Positions 57,801-64,000 of a stretch of 64,000 nt of DNA are shown here, in pieces. The notes below the pieces were generated by a model. The model was given only the letters and a program-made list of their open reading frames with translations. It made no database searches and was not told where the DNA came from. How positions within the stretch are numbered: position 1 is the first letter of the stretch; each line of letters starts with the position of its first letter. The stretch comes from Cycas panzhihuaensis (Eukaryota > Cycadophyta): positions 81,599,741-81,663,740 of the forward strand of contig CM041465.1 in assembly GCA_023213395.1 (NCBI GenBank). Reading direction: 5' to 3'. Position numbers and translations under genes: made by a program.

Positions 57801-59156
57801 TAGCTATACAATTTCAACCTTTCTTCCATGATGAATATGTTGATTTATACCTGAAAGATGAGGCATTCAAGCCTGTCTTTGAGTAGCTATAGCAAGGAAA
57901 AGTAGTTGCTGATTTCCAGCTGAAAGATGGCCTTCTTTTCAAGCAAGACAAGCTTTACATTCCAAAACATGTAGACCGAATGAAGTGGGTAAGAGAAGCT
58001 CACACCTCTCGGGTTCCATGACACTTTGGAGTGGGAAAGATATTACTAAACTTGTAGCAATATATGTATTGGCCAAATATGCATCAAGATGTGACTACAA
58101 CAGTACGAGGGTATACATTAAGTAGCACATCAAAGCCAGCCAATAGGAAGTTTGGATTGTACATTCCACTTCCTGTTCCATCATAACCATGGGAGAGTAT
58201 CTCCATGGATTTCCTCGGAGGACTACCATGAACCAAAAATGGTATGGATTATTTGTTTGTAGTTGTTGATCGGTTCAGTAAAATGGTGATATTGATTCCC
58301 TATAAAAAGATACATACAGGAGAAGACATAGCTATGTTGTTTTTCCTGCATGTTTGGAAGCATTTTAGACTTCCCTACTCAATCATTTCTGATTGAGACA
58401 TCAGATTTCTAATTCATTTTTAGCAAACACTTTGGGGAATGATGGATACCAAGCTAAATATGAGCACGGCTTTTCATCCTCAAATAGACGACTAGACTGA
58501 AGTTGTTAATAGGACATTAGTGCAGTTGTTACGAGGATACAATACCAAGCATCCTAAGACTTGGGATGAAAGTCTCCTATACTTGCAATTTTCCTTCAAT
58601 AGAGCTATCCATAGCTCAACCCAGAAACCACCATTTAAGGTATATTTAGAATTTCTTCCTGCAAGTCCTTTCGATTTAGAATTTTCTACTCAACTTTCTA
58701 TAGGAAATGGAAAGGAGGAAGAAGTAGATGAAAAGGCACAAAGATTCTTGGAAAGAATAAAAAAAATCCATCAACAGGTTGAAGAGAAGCTTTAAAAATC
58801 CTAATAGAGATATAAACAGAGGCATGATGCATATAGAACCAGCCATTCCTTTAAAGAAGGAGATAGAGTTTGGTTGCACCTTAGTAAAAAATAATTGCAA
58901 GGTGAAGGCAAAAAGTTAAAGCCTATACATTATGGTCCTTTTACAATCTTGAAGAAGATTAGGGAAAATGATTTCTATCTTGAACTTCCAGAATTCATGA
59001 AGATGTATTCCGTAGTGAATGTTGAGAATCTAAAGATGTTCAAGCCATCCATGTTGGATGAAGATGAAGATAGAGTTCCACTCTTACCAAATCCAGAGGA
59101 GTTGCGAATAGAGAAAGAGGAACCAATGAAAAATGATTGCATTCTTCAAAGGAAGT
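57801..59156 (+). pseudogene. Integrase of element C with GPF module
   Basis: The His pair of the zinc site (REAHTSRVPGHFG) is kept, but the C-X2-C is lost (RGYTLSST). Core: SMDFLGGLP (first Asp), VVVDRFSKM, YSIISD (second Asp, followed by a stop) and TEVVNRTLVQLL (Glu). C-terminal part: HSFKEGDRVWLHL, YGPFTILKKI, and YSVVNVENLKMFKPSMLDED (58895-59155), typical of chromovirus-like integrases, but no chromodomain was seen. Confidence 0.9.
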
Positions 59157-59319
59157 AGACCAAGACTCGAAGAGGCACAATCGAGTCCTTCAAAATTGCA
59201 GAAAAAGGATAAGTACCCAACAAGGCAAAATGGTACAATAAGGAGATAGGGAAAATCAAATTCCCTCATCTACAACTATAAAGTTTATGAGGCCATGAAC
59301 TCCTAAAAAAAGAGAGTTC

Positions 59320-60438
59320 TAATCTATTTTTAGATCTTTAATTTCATAATGCTCTTAAAATGCCTTGTTTTTCATGTTTGTAACCTTCATTTAATAGAAA
59401 AATGCCATTAAGATGCTTAAAAAATACAAAAAAAAGTATAACCAAGTACAACTAAGTGCAACAGGGTGGTCTACAAGTGCAACCAAGTAGACTATAAGTG
59501 CAACTAAGTGTAATCAAGTGGTCTACAAGTGCAACCACATAGTTTACAAGTGCAACTGCAAGCACAACTACAAGTGCAACCAATGCGGACTGCAAGTGCA
59601 ACATTGCAGACTGCAGAAAATGGAAAACGGTAAAAATGTAAAAACGACAATATTTTTTATGAGGAAAACGGAGTCCGTTTTGCACAAAATTTTAGGAGGA
59701 CATTTTTACACATGTCCTCTATGCAATAAAAGATAAAATCCCCTTGATTAAATGGATTTAGGTGGGTTTTTTTTAACCATTTATGAATTCATTGAAGAAC
59801 TAAAAAATAGAAAAATCGTTGAGGAAGAAATTACGCACCGTAGGGTTTTAAAACAACGAGTTTTCTTCATGGAAGACATGGAAGGATGCCCAGCAGCCAT
59901 AAACGCAATAAGAGGAGCAAGATTTGAGGAAAGCTGATCTAAAATTACTTTTTGAAAAGAAAGAACGTCTCTAAGATGGAAAATCTGCATTGGAGAGAAA
60001 GAAGAAATGAAAGTGGAAATAGACAGAAGGAGTGATAGAACAATGCCCAAATCTGTCTGTGGGGGTAGTGAAGGAGCCCAAGAAGGCGTAGTTGCACCCG
60101 AGGGAAAAAAAAAATAGCCGCAACAGTCCAAGGAAGAGACGCAATAGAATTCTTCTCTAAGAAAGGGATTTATTTTGGTTATCAACAACCAAAACTCCAT
60201 GCATACTTTGTTGGCAGTGGTTCCAAAGTGCGTGTAGCAGTCTAAAAAGTACCCAACAGTCATTTTATCTCTCCCAACTTGCTGTAGAAATCCTTTGCAT
60301 GCTCAATAGAGCACAAACATAAGGAATTTTATAAGAGAAATTTTAAATATCTTCAAATTAATGTAATATTATTGTAAATTCGTTCTAGATTTATTTCGAT
60401 TGGATTAAGTCTTTACTTTTTCATTCAAATTTGGATCA
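59320..60438 (+). repeat. 3' LTR of element C
   Basis: 1119 bp, ending GATCA; the first bases are TAATC, a mutated TGATC. Contains the minisatellite (59440-59610) and the empty site of the copia insertion (60071-60075). Confidence 0.92.
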
Positions 60439-60443
60439 GGTGT

Positions 60444-60679
60444 AATTCCATGCTTAGGAGCAACGTAAGTATACACATATAACTAGGATGAAGGGTTCCC
60501 CTATGAGGGAAATGGAAAAGTTAAATAGAGGAGATGGAATTATAAAAGTGAGAGGCCACCCTAAGCTGCCATTCTACCTGTGGTTAAGAAGAATGGAGAC
60601 ACGCTGAGAGGTAGTTCAGGCTTATTTCAGAGTGAAAGAGGAGAAGGGGTGTGCCTAATCTACTCAGGAGTAGGGAAGG
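60444..60679 (-). other. Region 3' of integrase, inverted (unit beta)
   Basis: Read on the minus strand it resembles 38899-39010 of the complete element (GCCTRAACTACC and GGTAGAATGG...AGCTTAGG words). No ORF. Confidence 0.6.
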
Positions 60680-62857
60680 TTACACATAGAATTTCTTTAG
60701 GAATTTACTATTGATGGCCTTCTCAAACTCAAGACCTTCTAGAGTTGCAATCCTATAGGCACCATTATCGACACTTTCAAGAATGATGGAAGGACGAACC
60801 CATTTAGGTCCAAATTTGGATAGGCGATCATGGAGATATTCTAACTTAAGGAGATGGCCCTTAGGATGCAAAGGGTGAAGGTGAAGATATTTGTCATACG
60901 CTCTTTGCACCCTAGCTTTAGAGGCAAGATTTACTTGATATACAATCAAATGCCTCTCGTCTAAAGCTTCGAGGTCAAGGAGGTAGGCCTAACAATATGA
61001 TTCCCTGTAGATAATACCTCGAAGGGAAACTCACAAGGAGGGAATTTCAACTTCCAAAGGAAGGACTACCTCAGTTCCATACATGAGGGAGAACAGAGTC
61101 ATCCCTCTAGCTATGCAAATGGAAGTGTCATACACCCATAAAGCTAAGGGAAGTTGAAGGTGCCAATATTCTTGAGATTAAGAGATGGTTTTCTTTAGGA
61201 TGCTTATGAGAGTTTTCTTAAATGATTCAATTTGGCCATTGGCCCAAGGGTAATAAGCAGAGGAAATGTTATGGGATATTTGAAACTTCTTACAAATCTC
61301 ATCCATTTCTTTATTACAAATGGGAGTTTCATTATCTGTGATCAAGATATCTGGAACCTTGAATAAACAGATAATGTGTTGGTAGATGAAAGTGGCTACC
61401 ATCTTACTAGAAGTGGAAGATAAAGAGAACGCTTCAACCTATTTAGTGAAATAATTTATCATGGTCAAGATAAACTTATGCTGCAATGAAGAAGAAGGGG
61501 TTATGGCCCTAATGAGTTCTAATCCCCATTAAGAGAAAGGCCATGGAGAAATAATGGGGCGTAGGTCCTCGGAAGGTAAATGGAAGATGTTGGTGTGCTC
61601 TTAACACCTACGACATCGCAAGGCATAGGCACGAGCATCCTTGAAGAGGGGCAACTAATAGTAACCCATGCAAAAGATCCTATAGGCCATGGATTGGCCT
61701 CCAAAGTGGCCCACACAAATGTCATTGTGGAACTCACAAAGTATCTAGTTTGCTCTATTAAGATTGATGGAATAAAGCAAGATGCCATCAAAGGATCTTT
61801 TGTATAACACCCCTTCTATGAGGAAGTACTTCTTAGGAGTGGTCGTAATGTATGACCTTACCTTATCACTAACATCGAGATGATACTACTACTTAGTGAG
61901 GTATCGTATAATGTCCCCATACCATTCACTATTAATCAATGGACAGAGGGATGAGTTTTAAATGGAAAAGATAGGCTCATCTGGTAAAGAATCATCAATA
62001 GCAACATTCGAAGAGTTACAGATAGGGGAATCAACTAGTTGTTCAATAACCACCATCCCTTTCTTTGACTTCCTATTAACGATTTGGAGGTCAAATTCTT
62101 GAAGGAGGATGGCCCACTTGATGACCTTACCTATTAGATCATATCAGGTTAAGAGGTATCTTAAGGGATTAGTTTGAATGATCATTTAGTAATGCCTGAA
62201 TTTCTTGGTGGCATGCACCAAGGTGAGGCATTCCTTCTTAGTAGGGGAGTAGTTAAGCTCAACAACAATTAAGGTATGATTGATAAAGTAGATGGCCCTC
62301 TTGGTTCTTGAGTCATCCTCTTGGGCGAGCATAGCCCCTAATGACTCATCAATAGATGAATTATAAATGATAAAGGATCGATCGAAGAGGGTAGGCACCA
62401 AGATTAGGGCGGAAGCCAAGGCTCTTTTGAGCTCTTCCAAAGCTTCCTAGGCCTCTAGAGACCACACGGAAGGATCCCCCTTCTTCAATAAGTTAGTGAG
62501 GGGTTTAGCATTTATGGTGAAGTTTGCCAAAATATGCCTGAGGAAGCCTAATCTACCCAAAAATGATTTAATTTATCATTGAGTCTTGGGAGGAGACATG
62601 CCAAGGATGGCCTTAACTTTATTAGGATCAATCAAGATTCCTTGTTTTGAAATAAGAAAACCAAGGAGTTTACTAGCTCTTACAACAAATACATATGTAA
62701 GAGGGTTTAATCTCACATGATATTTTTGAGACCCGGTAAAGATGGCTCATAAATCGATAGGATGGTGGGCCCTTATCTACGAAAGATCCATCATGTCTTC
62801 CATGAAAACCTAAAAGCTTTTGTTTATGGGAGGTCATGAAAGATAAATTGCATCACC
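60680..62857 (-). pseudogene. Tat integrase, RNase H and C-terminal RT (inverted, unit beta)
   Basis: On the minus strand, in sense order: end of RT (62560-62857), RNase H (VVELNYSPTKKECLTLVHATKKF at 62186-62440), integrase with DILITDNETPICNKEMDE and WANGQIESFKKTLI (61178-61402), and an open C-terminus (60680-60949) ending EKAINSKFLKKFYV. The RT stops at 62857 at the same point as in unit alpha (29148), followed by LTR-B in the opposite orientation. Confidence 0.88.
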
Positions 62858-64000
62858 AAGCTCCAGGTGTCCTTTTGATTAAGGTTTTGTTCTTCATTTG
62901 CTGCACTACAAGGGTTTCTTCCAGCAAACCCCACGAGATCCTCTTCTTCACCTGGTTTGTAAGGTAGGTCTACTTTAGATCTCCCTTAACCAGGTACTCT
63001 TAGATCAGTCCTTTGATTTTCCTTTTGAATAGCATAGATACTCTTCTACTAATGCTTCTTGCAGTGAGTTTCTTTCTTCTTTTCTCTATTATATCAGGAG
63101 GCAAACCCTCCCTCCTCTTGCCCTATCCACTTCCTCCCTCTTGGTTCTCTTTAGGTTCTTCAAGGAGGTAGTAGGGAAGAGGGTTATACAAAGAGAGAAA
63201 GGAGCCATAGGGAGGGCCCTACACCTAAAACGCCTTCTCCTTAAGGGCAGCCCCCTTTCTCTCCCCCCCTCTCCTCTATACCTTCCTTGATTTCTTAGAG
63301 AACCATTGAGGAGAAGATATATGCCGGTGGAACCGTAGGCAACCCATTGTTGCATTTGCAACTAGCTATCAAAGATCCTACATAGCTAGGGTTTCAACCC
63401 TACTCCATACCCCTTTTGTATTTTGGGTTAACTCTTGCAACAAAACTGTAAAAGTTACACTTTACAACTTTTGCAACATTTGTAACTCCTTTTACTACTC
63501 TTGTCCACTTTCACAGAAACTTGTTTGCACTTATTATTGGGTTGTTTTACTTTCTTTACCCTTTCTCTTGGTGCTTGTGGATAGCGTAGAGCAATTCAGA
63601 TATGGAGGGTTAACCATTCTGAGGCTACCCATTTCTCTCCTTCTCACCCCCTTTCTCCCACATCACATATTTAATAATATATGTGAAATAAGGAGCAATA
63701 TTAACATTGAATGTTTTTTTTTTTTTTAAAGAGAGACATGCATTTTGCCATATTTCCTTGCACATACTTATCCCCACATGTGTTGGGTGTCCCTTGGGAA
63801 AAGGCAAGCTTTGTTTGTGTAGGTTTCCTTTTGTTTGGAGCAAGTTGGGATCTTCATCCTAGGTATGCTCCTCTTTCACTTAGTAGTTGCTTTTCTATCA
63901 CTTTAAAATTGTAAAGTAAAGTCATTTTAGTGTTTCCATTTCCTTTCTTTACATTTTCTTTGTGTTTCAGTTTTGGGGGAAGGTAAGGAAGCCCTCTCAT
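62858..64000 (+). repeat. LTR-B, copy B4 (runs off the window)
   Basis: Homologous to 16070 onward of B1 (CACCAAGCTC, CTACAAGGGTTTCTTC, then TGCTTCTTGCAGTGAG at 63053). The conserved GGGGGAAGGTAAGGAAGCCC block is at 63976-63995. Continues beyond the window. Confidence 0.85.

Larger units (their letters stand above)
48353..60438 (+). mobile_element. Ty3/gypsy element C, 12,086 bp including a nested copia element
   Basis: LTRs 48353-54753 (interrupted by a copia element at 49074-54384) and 59320-60438. LTR ends are TGATC...GATCA and the TSD GGTGT is at 48348-48352 and 60439-60443. Without the copia insertion the element is about 6.8 kb, a normal size. Interior: initiator-Met-type primer site, gag, protease remnant, RT with YLDD, RNase H, integrase ending in a GPF module. 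Its pol differs clearly from Tat and may be of the Reina type, but I cannot fix the lineage. Many stops; inactive. Confidence 0.93.

Overview
The window is plant nuclear DNA made almost entirely of nested, decayed LTR retrotransposons. I see no intact host gene, tRNA, rRNA or CRISPR. Three kinds of LTR element are recognisable by protein motif, long terminal repeats (LTRs), primer sites and target-site duplications (TSDs): large Tat-lineage Ty3/gypsy elements (families A and B), one Ty3/gypsy element of another lineage (C), and Ty1/copia elements. The coding regions carry many in-frame stops, often CAA/CAG to TAA/TAG or TGG to TAG/TGA, as expected from deamination of methylated, silenced DNA. 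This suggests a seed plant with a large, repeat-rich genome. The species cannot be fixed from the sequence.

Layout. 1-667 is a Tat pol fragment. 668-3667 is AT-rich DNA holding a copia-type LTR (2033-2349). 3668-15124 is a decayed Tat element, interrupted at 5488-8465 by a small gag-only copia element (TSD ATTGA), ending in a B-type LTR (15125-18360). 15915-19534 and 19535-23831 are a direct tandem duplication. From 19535 to the window end there is a macro-array: LTR-B, inverted pol, LTR-B, inverted pol, LTR-B. Four things were inserted into this array: a copia element on the minus strand (22478-27732, TSD CCATT); a complete 16.46-kb Tat element on the plus strand (29345-45808, TSD CTAGT); gypsy element C (48353-60438, TSD GGTGT); and, inside the 5' LTR of C, a second copia copy on the plus strand (49074-54384, TSD AAGGA).

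The most interesting object is the 16.46-kb Tat element. Besides gag, protease, RT, RNase H and integrase it carries, between integrase and the 3' LTR, (i) an antisense gene with a plant-mobile-domain-like region, a plausible 115-base intron and a coiled-coil second exon, and (ii) a separate sense ORF for a second RNase H that keeps all four catalytic acidic residues. The two are divergently arranged around a TATA-containing intergenic segment. The same arrangement, with protein-level similarity, recurs in the older copy at 11.5-14.6 kb, so both genes look like inherited parts of this retrotransposon family.

All reading was by eye. Exact ends are given where LTR termini and TSDs agree; other ends are approximate.
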